Shown here piece by piece: positions 10,916 through 24,590 of a stretch of DNA of 64,000 bases (the stretch's first letter is position 1; every line of letters starts with the position of its first letter). Position numbers and translations under genes: made by a program. Origin of the DNA: Diphasiastrum complanatum (taxonomy: Eukaryota > Streptophyta > Lycopodiopsida > Lycopodiales > Lycopodiaceae); NCBI GenBank assembly GCA_029204225.1, contig CM055092.1:16144715-16208714 (forward strand). Reading direction: 5' to 3'. The notes beneath the pieces were generated by a model. The model worked only from the letters and a program-made list of their open reading frames with translations, did not search any database and had not been told where the DNA came from.

Positions 10916-13900
10916 TCACCGCTTTTGGAAGTTGAAATGCTTGATGCATAAGGCAAAGACTACTGCAAATCCGATGACCATGCCAATATGCACTCCTGCA
11001 ACAGCACCCAAGAAATCATGGTGGAAGCCAAAGTAGCTCTTCAAGAACTCCTTCACTGTTGTCTCTGTGCCATCAGGGGTGGTAAGTGGGGTTTCAAAAT
11101 CTCCAAGTTGAGAGGCAATAAGTCCATACAAAGTCCAGGCAACTGGAGTGGCCCAATAGTTCCATCTCCACCAGATAGGAATTTCCTGTTAATCATCATA
11201 TCCTTAAATCAATCCTAAAGGCATCATCCATCTGAACAATAATTACACCGTGCACAAGAGGCAAATACACTGATTACTGAGAAAGTTACAAGATTGAAAG
11301 CATAGATCTTACAGGCCGAGGAATCAAGAATCCTGAGAACAAGTTCCAGCTAGCATAGAATGCTGCTGAAATCACAGCTGAGTATTCCTCATTGGGAGTG
11401 AAAGCCACTGCCATCATTCCATAGTAGGTGAAGTAGAGGAATGTTGTGTACATGAAGAAGAAAAACCAAAAGAACTTTGCAGCAGTCCAGTCAAAGTTCA
11501 CCATAGAGTATACGATCAGCCCATAAATCACAGCCTGGGCAAAGATATATGGTATCTCAATGGTAACCTGCATAGGGAGTAGTCTCAAGTTAGCTTCAGC
11601 TAAGCACATTGAAAATAGGCTGTGAAAGCAGGAACGGTGTAGGGCAAGAGGGCTTGTCTTGCCTGAGCAAGAGCATAGGGTATTGCAGAGTACATTCCAG
11701 CAGCCCTTTCACGATAGCAGACAGTTCGTTCAATCTCGACAATTGGCTGAACTGTGGCTGCATTATTAATTCCAATAAAGAGCACAGACGAAAACATGGC
11801 GCCCATCACATTCAACACATCCTGTGCTGTATTCCTGTTCAAAACAAGCCAGTTAATTAACAAATTAAGCTCAAAATTCTCCCCACACTGCTATTTTGTT
11901 TTGATCCAGCAAGTAGGATTGATCTCAGGATTTGAGAAGGCTTACTTCTTAGATCCTTTATCCCAGAATATTGTGCCGAAAATGAGTGAGCAGACGAATG
12001 TGAAAAACATGCGAACAACACAATAATGTGGATTACGCCAGTATGAGCAATGCTGCTTCCACAAGCAAGCTGAGGTTTGTTCCCAGAAGGGCTGCGAAAA
12101 CTTCGTAGGGAAGTAGAGATCCTCTGACCCTGGAGGTGGGGTACTCAGCTCTTTGATAAGAGCCTGGTTGCGCCTGCAAACACAGTCTCACTCATATATG
12201 TGAGAGTGCTCGACAATTGTAGCAAATTACTTACTTCAAACTTGGCGATCCAACCAAGACTTACAGAGAAGGGAAACTTACTCATAAAGTGCAGAGTTGG
12301 CATAAATTTCTGCAAAATCAACACCTAGTTGACCCTCTGCTGCTGGAGAGCTCACTTCAAGCATCCATGTAGCTGGATTATAGTCTTCCTTAATGTTGGG
12401 AACCCCATCTACAGCCTGAAGAGTGGCATGGCTCATATGAGATTTCATCATCACCAGGACCTATCCAACTATTACCAAAAGGTACATCACACTCACCTGG
12501 AAATATTCAACAAGCTTGTGTGACCTTGGGCCAAGTGGACCGGCATATGTCACCCTGCCTCCCCGCTTCATCAGCAGAAGCTGCAAGCAATAATAGATTT
12601 GATAAAAAAGACGGAATAGTATTCCAAGGGACAAAGTGGTTTAGGCAGGCTTTTGTTTTCTGATCGCTGCATTTGGAGTGGATGAATGATGGATGGATTG
12701 TACCTCATCAAATGCTTCAAAGATATCAATGCTGGGCTGATGAATGGTACAGACAACTGTTCTTCCTGTGTCCACAGTATTTCTGACTGTTCTCATCACA
12801 ATTGCTGCAGCACGGGCATCTAGACCTGAAGTGGGCTCATCCATGAAGATGATGGAGGGATTGGCAACGAGCTCAACAGCAATTGTTAACCGCTTACGTT
12901 GCTCGGTGGAAAGTCCAGTAACACCAGGGAGACCCACCATACCATCTCTCAATGATGTAAGTTCAACAAGCTCCATGACCTGATCTACAAACGTCTGCAC
13001 AGAAAATCAAAGAAAGGTAAGAATCCATTTTCCTAACTCACTTATCAGATCCAAAAAAACCTTTTGATTTGTTGATGGGGACAAAAATATAAAGCATGAC
13101 AGTCACCCACCATTCTAGTTTCCTTATCGACTTCGCTTGGTAGTCGGAGCCATGCTGAATAAACCAGTGATTCATAGACTGTCACATTTGGAGAATGAAT
13201 ATCAGTCTGTTCACAGTATCCGGATATGCGAGCAAATGTTTCCTGATTCTTCGGATAGCCTGAGATAGTAATGTTGCCTTCAATGTATCCACCTGTTTTT
13301 CTTCCCCAAGACATCCATAAGGGTACTCTTGCCAGCGCCACTCACCCCAACAAGTGCAGTCAAAATTCCTGGTCTAAAACATCCACTAACATTACGAAGC
13401 AGCTGCAATTTATCGCCGGTCACACCCTGCTTTCTCATTTCCTGCAATCACAGAATGCAGTCACAAACTTATCTAGTCAGTCTCGAAGGTTTGTGATCAT
13501 ATTGATACAACCAGACATAAGATCAAAACCAACATGGTATGAGCATTGTAGAGAGGTTACCCCTGGCAAGTCAACATAGTAGTCAATATGGTTGAAGGCA
13601 ATGGCTAATGGTCGGAAAGGCAAGATCATTCCTTTCTTGCTGGCAGCTTTCTCTGCTTCTTTGTTATCCACAAGTTCTTCAGAGGCTCGAATGTTGAATC
13701 CCCTTAGTTCTGTAGCTGCCAGCAAGCATCCAGTTAAAATTTGACCAAAAAAATGCACGTACGAACTCAAATATTCAAGAACTAACATTCAAAGAATAAG
13801 AATAATCAATCCTTATTGTAGGGTATGTTGGACTGTAAGAGTCACATACCAGATTGTGAAGACAAGCTTTGCCCAGACTGATTCGCCTGTTTCTCCAGAA

Positions 13901-16900
13901 GTTCCTCTTCAGAGATAATTGCTTGAGGTTTTCCCAAAGCTATCAAATCCGAATTCTTATCAGTATCAATTGTGGCATTCTTGCTCACGTTCTTAATGCA
14001 CATCCACAGCTAAATAGACTAGTGGAGATTGATTCAGGTACATACATATTCGAACCAAAGAATGCTACAAGAAGGATTTTCTGAGAATATCTTACGATTC
14101 AAGTAGGTCAGAGCGACTGTGAACAAGAAATTAAAGAGGAAGATGTATCCAACGAGTGCTCCAATTCCAAGCCACACCCAGTATTTGTGCACGAAGATAC
14201 CACGAGACTTCAGGACAGCTTTACCCAGAGAAATTGAAGGATCTCCATGGAATGGCTGCATAACATCACAACATTCACCTTGTCAGCACAACCTATAAAG
14301 ATAATCAGCACAATCAGAGAGTCCTTCACTCATAAACTCCAGGAAATGCTTGTTATTGGTCAAGCCTATCACCTTTCTCCACCTATCAGCAAGGAACTCA
14401 TTGTCAGAAAGTACGTTCTGTCCATACATCATCGGAGAGCTCCAGTAGCCCCACTTCCACCATGGGTGAATGTCAACTACACATGATCAGCAATCAACTT
14501 CAGAACTCAAGGAAAGATAAATTTTTCATACTTCATATCCTTATTAATCTCTAATGGGTCTGCTTCTTCCTGATATGATATCGAGGGAGGAAGGTTAAGA
14601 ATACCTCTATCCACCACATATCCGCCCAGAACAAAGCAAATCAGCAGAGCAAATGCACCGATTGTATAGGACACTATCATGTTTCTCCCTATTGATGCTA
14701 TGAACCGAAAGAGACCCAATGCCATTTGATGCACGCAGAATAGTATCAGGAACTGCCGAAAGCATCTGCGTTGCAACATGCAATTAAATGATTAATGCTA
14801 TCAGTTTTGTCTAAGTTTGTGAAACTTTAATTTGTTATAGTCCTTAAAGAAATCATGTGTATGACGTATACAGACCTGCCAGCTTCAGGTGCAAATCCAA
14901 TCACATAGTAGGTCAGGAAAACCCAGATTCCTGATTCAAGGAGAGACAATGGAATCCTCATGATCCACGTCGGTAAGGCAAATGCCCATGGAGGGTAAAA
15001 CAGAAGGTCTCTTTGTTTGTAGAAGATGGGAAGTCTGTGAATTGTCATGGACACTTCAGCAAAACCATTGAACATAACATTGATGAGACCAAAGAACATA
15101 GCCCCCATGTATTTGGTGCCATCATTCACTGTCCTTTGATGGATCTTTGTTCTGAAGAACACGGTCATACAAATGGCTGCCATGATTGATATCTGCAGTA
15201 GACAGGCAATCAGATCAAACCAAAAGCTTTTTTGGCATTGCCTCTTAACATCACCGATTTTCGTATTAGGTGATTCTGAACACACCTGAATGGTCTTGAA
15301 CACGAAGATGAAAGAATTCCGCTTCATCAGTAGCCATTCTCTTGCAAAACACGCCCGAAGTAGTTCCCAGTTGCTGATGGCAAACTTTTGCCTGACCAGT
15401 GCAGCTGGATGATTGGTTGATCTATCAAAAGGAGTTGCAAGCTCTTGGGCAATGCGCTGTCCAACATGGAACTTTGCAAATCCTTCTACGAATTTTCTTA
15501 CAGGAACAAAGGTATAAGGTTGACTCTTATCTGCCCAGTATTGTGCCTGATCTTTTCTTGAAGTCAACTGTCAAGAAGCAAAGAAAGCATTACATTGCCA
15601 GCTAGTGCTTAAGCTCTTTGACTAAGTCCTGCACACTTGAAGCTGGAAAATCTGTCGTCAACAAGCAGCTAATATCATCACCCACTCTGATTGGATGTTA
15701 TTGCAGACACTCCACAATAAACTCTAGGAGCTCAGGATCAGGTGAATAGGATTTTGATATCTATCAGCACCTTAGCTTTTCACTAAGAGAATAATGTAGA
15801 TGGAATAAGCTCGATACCTCTTGAAGGAAATCTGCAACACCTTTTCTCTTTGGACATTTAAAGCCCATCCCTTCAAAGAAATCCAACACAAGCTCTCGGG
15901 GACCTTGATAGACAACGTGGCCTTCTGAGAGAAGAATAAGATCATCAAATAGGTCATATGTTTCTGGAGCAGGCTGCAGCAGCGAAACAACAAGCGTGCC
16001 ATCGCGAAGATGAACAGTTTGCCTTAAGCATTTGACAATCTGATATGTGGTAGAGCTATCCAGACCCGTGGAAATTTCATCCATGAAAAGAGCCTTGGCA
16101 GGACCCACTAATAGCTCTCCTATAATGCTCCAAAAATAAGAAATAAAGAATCTTCATCAGAGCATGACAGGAACGGTTGATATCATGAAATGCCGTCAAT
16201 TTTCAGAATAAGCTTGTAAAGAGTGTGGCTACTCACCAGTTGTCACACGCTTCTTCTGACCTCCTGAAATACCTCTGTGCATGGCATCTCCTACCAGTGT
16301 ATCTGCACAAACATCAAGACCCAGGATCTGCAAACAGATTCAATTAGTGAGCAACCATTGCTACATGCATGCAAGTAAAAGTTTGCAGCAAAGTGTTGCT
16401 GATTTACTGCAAACCCTCTAGAGACTTAATCTTGGAGATGCAACCATGCTCCTGATAGAAAATTTCATGCATGCCAATTAACAAAAATAATGTGATTGCA
16501 CCTTCAACACGTAGTCGGTTGCTCTCTTGGCCTACTACAGCTGTTGCCTGCATCATAATACATACGGTTGATTGTTGTCAGTAGATCAGGAAGCTAATGT
16601 TGCTAACACATATGGAACTTGAAAGTGTCTTTTGAAATTTAATGCAGGTTTAACACCCTATACAAGGAAGTCCTTCAGGCTGTTGTGCACTTTTAGTAAA
16701 TTCAATGAAACAACACTATTACGCCTAGAAACCCAAATCACTAAAGCTAAGGATTTATATGTTCTCGCCTTCATAAAGGCATCAAGCTCAGCCTCAGGCT
16801 TGATCCCTGCTGCCTTCTCTCGCCTCGAAAGTTCAGACAGAACATCTGAAATGAAATAATTAATCGTGGGAAATTAAGTACCCGTGGCAAGGGATCATAG

Positions 16901-18809
16901 TACTTTCAGTCTAGAACTAGAGCATTCCACAGTTATTCTTGAAGTTTAAACCAGTACAAATTACTCAGTATGTATTTACTACGCACCAACAAGCCAAGTC
17001 TACTCACCATATCTGTGGCCAACACCCTCGCATCTACCTGCAAAATCAAGGGTCTCTCTAACTGTCATCTCTCCAATGTGCAAATCATTCTGGCTAACAT
17101 AAGATGAGGTTCGTTGGGGCACGAATTCAGTCAGATCATGACCATTGTATGTAACTTTGCCGGACACCTAGTCAAAGAGAGAACATAGCACGTACATGTT
17201 TAGTTGCTAGTTTAGAGCACAAGAGTCAACATTGTCATTTAAACAACAAAAGCAGAAGTGGAATACAGACTTTCAAGTCGGGATCAAGCTTTCCAGAAAG
17301 AGCCAAGAGCAAAGTAGTTTTTCCAGCATTTGGTGGACCAAGAAGCAAAGTCATCCTGTACAGCAACAGCCGGAGTGAGAGATTGGACGGTCCATTCAAT
17401 TCCATGTCCAAAGTCATTTCTCATGTGTTGACTTATGCTGATTCTAGAGCTTCTTAAGAGTTTACAAGACTGAAAATCTTTGAAAATACTAATTTTTCTG
17501 TAGAATTAGAATTCATTGCCAGATTATGGAACCTTTTAAGCTTATTGACTTAGTTTTTCCTGCTAAGAGTGAAAGGAAAAAGAAATGGGACCTCGGTTAT
17601 GCATCATCAAGTGGCGAAGTGCTCACCTTGACGGTTTGACAATGCCGCTAATGTCATGAAGTATGTTTAGGTTTTGCTTCTTTGATGGTAGGATATAAAG
17701 CTTGTTAAGGAAGGTCTGAGAATCAAACAAAAAATGAGAGTGCTTAGCCACAGCAATTGATTCAATCTTTGTACCAGATTTTCATGAAACTGAATAATGA
17801 AAAATCTTAAGATTGGAAGGAAAACATCAAATTCTCTCTAAAATAGAGGACAATAAAAAACTGAACCAATTCAAAATTCCGAGTTACATTGGTTCTAGAA
17901 ATCCACACAACATGCAGTAGAGAGCAGTTGGCTCTTGGAAAAGGAAAAAGGTAATAGTAGAATATAGGGGTACATAAAGTTTCCTGCAATTGGAGTTATC
18001 AAAAGCATGGCATGATGCATTCAACTGGTAGAACAAGATACTAGACGAGATGATTGTTTGAACAATAATAGGTAGCCTCATACGCAGGCAATCAGACGTA
18101 TCAGAAACAGATTCACCATTGATTTTTCTAAAACAAATGCGAAACAGATTGTTCTTCATTCCTCATAATTCTCAGATGCAGGAAGAAATTGGAAGCTTAG
18201 ATGAATTAGATAAAGTGTCATGAGATAGTTCTAAAGATTTAATTCTGACCTTTTAGCAGCTTGGAAGGCAATCTATCAAATCAATAGAAAAAGGGGGACT
18301 TTCTACTTATCTATGTGCCAAAAAAGAAAACAGGTGGTCAAGCTGGATCAAGCTCCGTCTTTATCCAACAGAACAGACTACTTAATGGAGGAATTGGAAA
18401 GTTAAAATAATATTGGCACTCCCTCAAAATTAAGTAAACAGACTTACCTCAATAACATTGACAGTAAAATTGATCAAAGTAGGCAGAGCTCTGCTTCCTA
18501 CATATACATCTGCATCCACGTTTAGATGCTCAAATCTAACCTCGATTCTGGGGAGATCTATTCCAACCCTGTTGCAACAATAAACAGCAACTAGATCAGC
18601 AAATACGTTCTATGAATTACCCTTTGAAGCATTGATTACAGCCTCAACATCTGAACCTTAATCTACAATTCCATCTTGCTACTGACCAATTACCATATCT
18701 CACTAGCATGTATATTTTCAAGCCTATCTCTATCCCATATCAAATCTATTCAACGGTACTGTTTTTTTTCTGTTGTAGAGATCAAGGCTATTTTGAAGTA
18801 CAGATTCTA

Positions 18810-18875
<66 letters not shown>

Positions 18876-19209
18876 TGTCAAGTCTCTCACGAAATCTCCT
18901 CCAAAAACGTTCATTGTCCTCTTCTGCAACCTTAAAGATGTTGCCGACTATTTTCTGGCGCTCAGAGTAGCCCAGCTTTGTTATATCAACTTCTACTTGC
19001 CCTTTGCCACCTTTCACTGCATCTTTCAGGAGAGCAGTCCTGAGGCGATCGTAAGTTGGAAGCTTTTCCAGAGCGGCCCACTGCAAAGCCTCCTCGTCAT
19101 CCTCCTCCCTCATCTGAAGGGTAGAAGCTCGAGTGAAGACACTGACTCCCCAGGCTTTTTTACTTGCTCTCAAATTATCAGCTGACAGCAATGGCAATGG
19201 AGCTGCCAT
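10916..19209 (-). CDS. Full-size ABCG (PDR-type) ABC transporter, 24 exons, frame disrupted
   Basis: Pleiotropic-drug-resistance ABC transporter: an ATP-driven exporter, usually in the plasma membrane, with order NBD1-TMD1-NBD2-TMD2. Exons (minus): 19209-18875, 18568-18448, 17715-17627, 17355-17271, 17167-17008, 16845-16769, 16547-16502, 16327-16237, 16119-15818, 15567-15286, 15192-14876, 14765-14605, 14476-14373, 14255-14096, 13939-13850, 13709-13561, 13441-13111, 12994-12704, 12580-12497, 12415-12282, 12173-11946, 11834-11663, 11567-11313, 11185-10916. The sum is about 4.33 kb, or 1,444 codons, the normal PDR length. NBD1 shows Walker [10 protein letters not shown] (exon 4), signature ISGGQKKR (exon 8) and Walker [15 protein letters not shown] (exon 9). 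TMD1 is exons 10-14. NBD2 shows SGAGKST (exon 17), [10 protein letters not shown] and [16 protein letters not shown] (exon 18). TMD2 is exons 21-24, ending KHFNFQKR. Start MAAPLPLL is the only ATG opening the acidic [17 protein letters not shown] block typical of PDRs. Exon 7 and exons 16-17 do not keep frame, so this copy is likely a pseudogene or contains sequence errors. Substrate cannot be inferred. Confidence 0.92.
15193..15285 (-). other. Intron 10: 93 bp, in frame, no stop
   Basis: The intron between exons 10 and 11 has a GT donor after ACCATTCAG and an AG acceptor. Its length is a multiple of three and it has no stop in the reading frame, so retention would add 31 residues just before the first membrane helices of TMD1. 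Splicing gives the conserved join, so removal is the likely main form. Confidence 0.6.
18813..18873 (-). repeat. (CT)n microsatellite at the exon 1 donor site
   Basis: Pure dinucleotide run (GA on plus, CT on minus) that begins immediately after exon 1. The exon ends ...CTTGACAG and the intron begins GCTCTCTC, so the repeat reaches into the splice donor. Confidence 0.95.
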
Positions 19210-19720
19210 CTCTTGATCTTACTTTTTTATACAAAATCTGATCTTTGATTTTGATATTTCTTTTTACAAAACGAAAACAACAAACAAGATCAAAATTGAT
19301 CTTTGATCTTGATCAAAACAAAAGCAATATATGCATACAAATTGCGTGCTGCTCACTCAGTATGTACAGTTTGCTTTCTTCCCATGTAGCTCATTCTCTC
19401 TCATGATCACTACAACAACCCATTTCTCCTACTCGCCTCTGCTGATTGTACGTTACAGAGATTTCTATTCAAATTTCAAAACAGACATGAACTGAGCATT
19501 GATCGTTGGTCATCCTGCAGCTGATTCCAGCCCAGTGATCAAAACAATATCTGCAGTACTTCTAGCTCGAGGAAAGCCAAGGCATCCTTGAGCAAATTAC
19601 CCACATTGCTGCAGGATGGAGGCATTGAGGCCGACGAGATGACGGCCTCCCTCTCTCTGTCTCCAAGTGAAAAGAAACTGGGAGGGATGGATGAGAACTG
19701 TAGAGCAATGCCCAGCTGCT

Positions 19721-19729
19721 TTATATAAA
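19721..19729 (-). promoter_or_regulatory. Candidate TATA box of the ABC transporter gene
   Basis: TTTATATAA on the minus strand, about 510 bp upstream of the start codon. A start site about 30 bp downstream would give a leader of roughly 480 nt, or shorter if the leader contains an intron. No other TATA-like motif of this quality was seen just upstream of the ATG. Confidence 0.5.
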
Positions 19730-19939
19730 GTTGCTAAATTTTACGTGCAGTGGAATTAAGCTGCAGGAGCAAGAGGTATGCATAGGAGGAAGGTGTTTGG
19801 TGGTGCTGTTGCATCAATGATGGCATGCTAATGCTGATGCTGATGCTACTCCCTCGTCCCTGGAAGTTGTCTTGCCTCACCTCCTGCTCCTCCCTCCAGC
19901 AGCCTGTGAGACTGAGACTGAGAAACTAAGACTGAGACC

Positions 19940-19941
<2 letters not shown>

Positions 19942-19977
<36 letters not shown>
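19942..19977 (+). repeat. (AG)n microsatellite upstream of the ABC gene
   Basis: Dinucleotide run about 215 bp upstream of the candidate TATA box. CT/GA tracts are common in plant promoters, but nothing here shows a function. Confidence 0.9.
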
Positions 19978-19979
<2 letters not shown>

Positions 19980-22385
19980 ACATGGAGACTTGAACATCAA
20001 GGGCCCAAATTTTGAATGATGGGCTGAGGCCATTTCAAATGTGTGCTAAAGTCATAAATCAAACAACTTTTGCATGGAATTTTGTGCAAATTATAAATAA
20101 ACTTTGACTCCCTTTTAATGGGTTTCAGTGCTCCTGAAACATCTTTTTTGTTATCCTCAAAAAACTTGCACTTTATAGAAATTCTCATTTTACTCATGAA
20201 AAGTTCTATATGCTTGTATAATAAATCATCAAATATTTTATGATATTCGTTTTTGAGAAAATTTGCCGGTTCTATTCCTATACTTTGCCGATTTTTTTGA
20301 GTAGTGATGGGTTTATAGTACAATAATGCCCTACTTTTAAGTTTGCCCTTTAATTCATACAACATTCTACCATAAGGACAAGTGGCATTTTTGCATCTAC
20401 CCATAATTGAGACGAGTTCTCCAACAACAATAAATAGAGAAAATGTCTTTTTCCCAACGATAGCTACATAAGCTTAATGGTTAGGGTTCGAGCTTTATTT
20501 TTATTCGGCTAGCCTCACGCAAGGGCCCTTTGCCCATGCCTTTACCCCCACTTCACATCACAAAGCAAGGCCAAATCATCATGTAGCCAAAGGGTTCGTT
20601 ATTTTGTTGGCCTTATAACACCTTTTACCATTTTCGTGGATTTTAGGGCCCCATTCTAGGTTTCATTGATCATTAGTGAGAAATCTTCCACTAATTATGG
20701 GCCACATGTCCATTTAGAACTCCTTTCTCATACTGTCAAAACTTGGAATTTTCCTTCTACTTTGTTTTGATAAGGGATGTAAGGCTTGTTCAATTTAGTT
20801 TCTATCTTATGTTGTTAAACATCTCCCTAACAATTGCCGAATGTAGCTTGTGATCTCTTCATGGTCTATGTTACTACTACTAAGCAAATGTTTAGGTGTA
20901 TGATCTCTTTATTGTTATCAAGTATCATTCCATCTTCTTTGTCGATCGCTTTGAATTACTTTCTTTATATAGAAATTTATTGAGATGGATAGTTCATGGT
21001 TGCCATGTGGGTATGTCCCCTTACCAAAACTAGAAAAACAACCCTGGACCAGTGCTTAGAAAAATTGGCAAAGTATAGGAATGGAACTGGCATAATTTTT
21101 CAAAAACCAATATCATAAAATCCTTGATGGTTTTCTATATAAGCATGTCAGCTTATTATGCCTAATAGACTTCAAAAAACCGAGAAGGTTCTTAAAAACG
21201 TAGGTTTCCTTAGCATTGTCTTGAACTACGTTATTGGATATGATTAACATTTTAGAAATTTGTTTGAAATATGATTTTAAAACTATTTGAAAAATGTTGC
21301 AACTTAAAACATGCTTTAATAATATTTAATAATAACAAGTTCAAGGTGTTCAAATTTCCTTGTTTTTTGTGTTTGATTGAGGGAGAATTTTTTCCATACA
21401 AATTGTATCATTCTTTCTATAATGATAATGTAGCTAATTAAACTAGCATCTTTGCCTACAATATATATAATGTATGTAACATAGTAGGCCAAGCCAAGAA
21501 GGAGCATAATGCTACAAACATCCATTTGCATAGCATATAGTGTTTGAGGCTACACCTACAATGGCATGGATCCAAATCCATTATGGTGCAAAAACTTCTA
21601 TCATATTTTCTTAAGAGTGGTCTTTTACCAAATCTAAGACAAGTTTTGTCCATGTAATCTAGTCCACAGTTGTACATCTCTCACATATATTTTCAATAAA
21701 AGGCTTTGCCTTTCAAGAGATTGTTTTCACACAAAAACTTATTTTGTATTTCCAAAAGAATTATGACAAATCACTTTTCATATTGCAGTATATGAATTCA
21801 CTATCTAGAAAGAAAATTAAGACATGTACATAAAGGTTGGCTTAACTAGCATTAGAATATAGCCTCATTACGATAATATAATACCCAAAAAAATTATGAT
21901 ATATTCAAATCCACCATGGAATTACGAAAAGCAAAATCCAGAAACCTTGGACACAATGTTCTAACATACAAGTGGAATCTCCAAGTCTTACCAACATACA
22001 ATGTTTGGTATACACCTATTAAATGAAATAGTAAAAGTTGCATCATAGGGACTAAATTGTCAAAATATTTCAAAGTTAAAGATGACAAATGTGTTTCATA
22101 TGAGATTGAAGTTCACATTTTCAACTACCAAGAGTCTTAGAAGAATGCAATTTCTAGTATGGTTCATCCTTACCTTCCTAGAACAACGCCTATGTACACA
22201 GATGTGCATGTGTGTGTAAGTATGAAATAGTAAAATATGATTCATGGGAAATCGATGGTCTCCAATTTGTCAAATGTTAAAATGTTGACAATCATTGTCA
22301 CTTTTTGTATTGAATTGAAGTCCTAGATTGCTACTATGCAAGTTCTAGTATGGTTCGATTGTTCCTTCCTTGAACAAGGCCTATT

Positions 22386-22388
<3 letters not shown>

Positions 22389-22453
<65 letters not shown>
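22389..22453 (+). repeat. (GT)n microsatellite
   Basis: Uninterrupted run of about 32 GT units. Confidence 0.95.
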
Positions 22454-22454
<1 letters not shown>

Positions 22455-23843
22455 CCAAATGTTTATCACTTTGTGAGATTCAAACATGCATAAATTGACA
22501 CCTTCCTTGGTTTGAACATTTGAAGTTGCGAACAACCACACAATAGTAATATGGTTATCATCAAGTCATCAAGTTTCTCATGCACAAATCAAGATGTACA
22601 TCATTTATTCCTCTTGAGTACAGCCATGTTCCTGAGGAAGAATCATGGTCATGATATACTTCTTTTTGCATGTTAATTTTATTAGTATGCACATGTTATA
22701 GGCAATGAAATAAATACATGATATGCATGTAAATTTAAACACCAAATGAAGAAGAGGTTTGTCCTTTGGAGTACTTGACAATGACTTGGTCACTTGAGCA
22801 TTTTCACCATGAAATCTCTTCAAAAGAACATCAATGTGGGACACAATGATGGTTATATGAGAGTTTAATATCATTTAACAAAGATTCAGTAATAGGAGAA
22901 CTTTTTAAAATAAAAGCTTATTGTACATATTATTGTGAACTGTAACTAATAAAAACTTATCCAGTTCGCACCATCCAATTCACTAGACTAGATGTTGGTC
23001 CCATTGTGGACATTTTGAACACAAAGCAACATTCAATAACATCTTCACATTGTCTTGGAAATTTACTTCCATGGAAGAAGTCATATTATACACACAATAT
23101 TTTTAATTCCAGTAAACTAGTCTCCACACCCTTTCCCATAGTTCTTTTTTTGCTCTCAGACACTATTCTCTTACATAAACAAATACAATGATAAATCAAA
23201 CAACTCATTTTAACAACCATCTTTGAATATTTTTGGTGTTCACAGACTGACCTATTGCTTTGCACCAATGGTTGCATTTCTCGTAAGAGTTCTGATAGTT
23301 GTTAGTGACTCATTTCAAATTCAGCACATTGTTCATCTCTAGTTACAACCTTGATTAGAAGTTCTTTCACAACTTCCATTTGTATTTTTCTAGGGTCGGA
23401 GGTACTGTTGGTAGCAACCACTTCATCTACTTATCTTTTTGGTTTCACGGGTGTGAAGCAAGATGAACCTGCTCTTACAACATGATTGTGAAAACCTTGA
23501 TGTATCATGACCCTACTAAATTGACAGTTGCTAGGCATGCAATAGTATACATTACTATACACGATTGTATGCAAATTGGTTTTCTCTTGCAATTAAAATA
23601 CTCCAAGTCCCATATCCATCAGTGGACACTCCCAATGGTGGTCTATTTTTCAGCTCGCCAATCCAACATTGTCAATTTGGTGCACCCAGACAATCCAACT
23701 GATCATCATGAAAGGGAGGGCTGAATCTGTTCTCAGTGAACGGAACAAAAAGAAGGAGATTGCTACCACCCAGATCCAACCAAATAAAGTGCCTCCAAAA
23801 AGAATGTCTGGTTATCTAGAAAAGTATAGCCACCCATCCACAT

Positions 23844-23867
23844 CCCCCCCCCCCCCCCGCCCCCCCC
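23844..23867 (+). repeat. Poly-C tract
   Basis: Fifteen C, one G, then eight C. It is unusual in an AT-rich setting and prone to sequencing-length error. Confidence 0.9.
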
Positions 23868-24459
23868 GAGCTCCCTTTCTTCTATGAAATTGTGTTTTTC
23901 TTTATAAATAATTGTCATACAACAAGATAGCTAGCTATTAACTTAACATTAGCGAATTTGAAGATATACTTCTAGTTGTTCTTAGCTCAGCCCAAAGATA
24001 CAGAGAGCCCATTAATTGTAAAGCCTCAAGGTATGCTTGTCGTCATCGGTTGGTCATTGATCATCTTGTGTTGGACGTAACTCAACAAGTGGAATAGCAT
24101 CCCATAATTTAGCAAGCCAAATATCCTTCCGCAGGGAGTCCTTTTTCCACAAAATTTGTATGATGATTAGTTTGTGGGGTCTATTGGAATGACACAGGTC
24201 GAATGCAAGAAGAAAAACAAGGATGGATAGTCACTAGACCATAGGCTCTTTGCAAAATCAATGCAAAGTATCTCTTAGGATAACTAACATTGGACTTGTA
24301 AAAACAAGTATGCCTCAGCCTACAGATCCAAAAAAATGTTTTCAATCTATGGTCAGCTAATGTGGACATGGTGTATTCACGTTAGAATGGCCGTTTCTTA
24401 GATTTATGGTAACTGAAACTTGAATTGAAGGTGCACGTCTGGTAGTTTCACGCGCAATC

Positions 24460-24590
24460 CGGCACATTTAAAAAAATCAAATTTTTCTGGCGGCCGTGGC
24501 ACCAGCACCATGGCACATGACCGCCCGACACACTTAAAAAATCAAGAAAAAATTTGGCGGTCGTGGTGCCAACGTGTTGCGTCGGCGCCT
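24460..24590 (+). repeat. Imperfect two-copy duplication
   Basis: Two copies about 75 bp apart share CAC(A/T)(T/C)TTAAAAAA, AATTT, TGGCGG(C/T)CGTGG and GCC. It lies next to the family-E LTR and may be part of that element. Confidence 0.55.

Larger units (their letters stand above)
19980..24400. other. AT-rich intergenic spacer
   Basis: No gene or transposon domain recognised over about 4.4 kb. All open frames are short and lack motifs. It contains a GT microsatellite and a C tract, listed separately. Old, decayed repeats may be present but cannot be identified by eye. Confidence 0.5.
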
